Shown here: positions 63,754 to 64,000 of the stretch, in pieces
How positions within the stretch are numbered: the first letter of the stretch is position 1
How the letters are laid out: the number at the start of each line of letters is the position of its first letter
From: Croceicoccus hydrothermalis
GTDB lineage: Bacteria > Pseudomonadota > Alphaproteobacteria > Sphingomonadales > Sphingomonadaceae
Reading direction: 5' to 3'
NCBI RefSeq assembly: GCF_022378335.1
Contig: NZ_JAIQCI010000001.1
Coordinates: forward strand, 124,001-188,000
DNA: 64,000 bases
Translations under genes and position numbers: made by a program
Notes under the pieces: generated by a model
What the model was told of the DNA's origin: nothing
The model's database searches: none
Seen by the model: only the letters and a program-made list of their open reading frames with translations

Positions 63754-64000
63754 GTGACCGACACCGGTGACGATAGCGGCGAGGCCCGGTTTATCGCGGC
63801 CATGCGCGCTCTCGCCGATGGGCCCGGCGCGCGCGCGCTTGCCGACGATGCCGCGATTCTCGACGCGCATGGCCCGCTTGTCGTGACGCATGACATGATG
63901 GTGGAGGAGGTGCACTGGCTGCCTTCGCAGGATCCCGCCGATGTCGCGTGGAAGCTCGTCGCCTCGAACCTGTCCGACCTTGCGGCGAAGGGGGCGCGTC
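63754..64000 (+). CDS. thiL: Thiamine-monophosphate kinase, N-terminal part, cut by window edge
   Basis: From GTG at 63754 the frame stays open to the window end, giving 82 residues. GEARFIAAMRALADGPGARAL precedes DDAAIL (the metal/ATP-binding Asp pair), LVVTHDMMVEEVHW and KLVASNLSDLAAKGA, which are the N-terminal ThiL signatures. ThiL makes thiamine diphosphate. The GTG follows nusB by 10 bases. Confidence 0.92.
   Translation, partial: MTDTGDDSGEARFIAAMRALADGPGARALADDAAILDAHGPLVVTHDMMVEEVHWLPSQDPADVAWKLVASNLSDLAAKGAR

Noticed and set aside
1-64000. Mobile elements, prophage, CRISPR arrays or a defence island
   Set aside because: No transposase, integrase, phage structural gene, regular repeat array or known defence operon was found; the lone HerA-like fragment has no visible nuclease partner in the window.

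Overview
The window is a 64 kb piece of a GC-rich alphaproteobacterial chromosome, most likely from the order Sphingomonadales (Sphingomonadaceae/Erythrobacteraceae). I infer this from the gene content: a ChpT-type histidine phosphotransferase, a ChvG-ChvI / HprK / EIIA / HPr block beside pckA, a TorF-family porin, a TonB-dependent receptor, a CobS-like ATPase beside a J-domain protein, and a non-catalytic dihydroorotase behind pyrB. Species cannot be named from the sequence alone. Almost everything is core genome. I see no prophage, transposon, CRISPR array or integrated island.

Region by region. 1-5078 (minus strand): the N-terminal part of a HerA-like ATPase, a TIGR02186 protein coupled to a TauE/SafE permease, and an NfrB/NfrA-like exopolysaccharide pair whose NfrA-like member looks frameshifted. 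5264-10967: nhaA, gloA, a TorF porin broken by an amber codon, a PPP-type phosphatase, RNase P RNA, an AmpD-type amidase and chpT. 11127-17328: ppx and ppk1, a glycosyltransferase with a LpxH-like phosphoesterase, and a JAMM peptidase. 17346-24135: rluD, rpoH, map with a ParD-like regulator, mtgA, and a TonB receptor preceded by a Pho-box-like element. 24136-31067: a CDF metal exporter, clpX, clpP, a lipoprotein amidase, trigger factor with a histone-H1-like tail, and tRNA-Leu(TAG).

31227-39004: a small Pro-rich protein, sppA, pyrB with its pseudo-dihydroorotase, a universal stress protein with a SulP transporter, a small membrane protein and a DUF3597 protein. 39082-46389: pckA divergent from chvI-chvG-hprK-rapZ-EIIA(Man)-HPr-RNA methyltransferase, a chain with several 4-base stop/start overlaps that joins envelope-stress signalling to the nitrogen/carbon PTS. 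46400-54147: rmuC, a Cys-rich copper protein, def, recR, fmt-truA, a MATE exporter and an MDR oxidoreductase. 54155-64000: a bifunctional penicillin-binding protein, cobS, a J-domain protein, BolA-GST-pirin, an epoxide-hydrolase-like enzyme, and hisG-hisD-DUF1993-nusB-thiL (thiL runs off the end).

Themes: protein quality control (rpoH, clpXP, tig, def, map), cell-wall building and recycling (mtgA, PBP, AmpD-like), phosphate/polyphosphate metabolism (ppk1, ppx, Pho-box receptor) and PTS-based regulation. The observations most worth following are the Pho-box-like repeat at 23897-23914, the 24-bp operator-like palindrome at 20379-20402 with the ParD-like/map pair, two apparently broken genes (7189-8016 and about 2474-3642), the pseudo-dihydroorotase, the histone-like tail on trigger factor, the Cys/His insert in peptide deformylase, and an altered catalytic motif in RluD.
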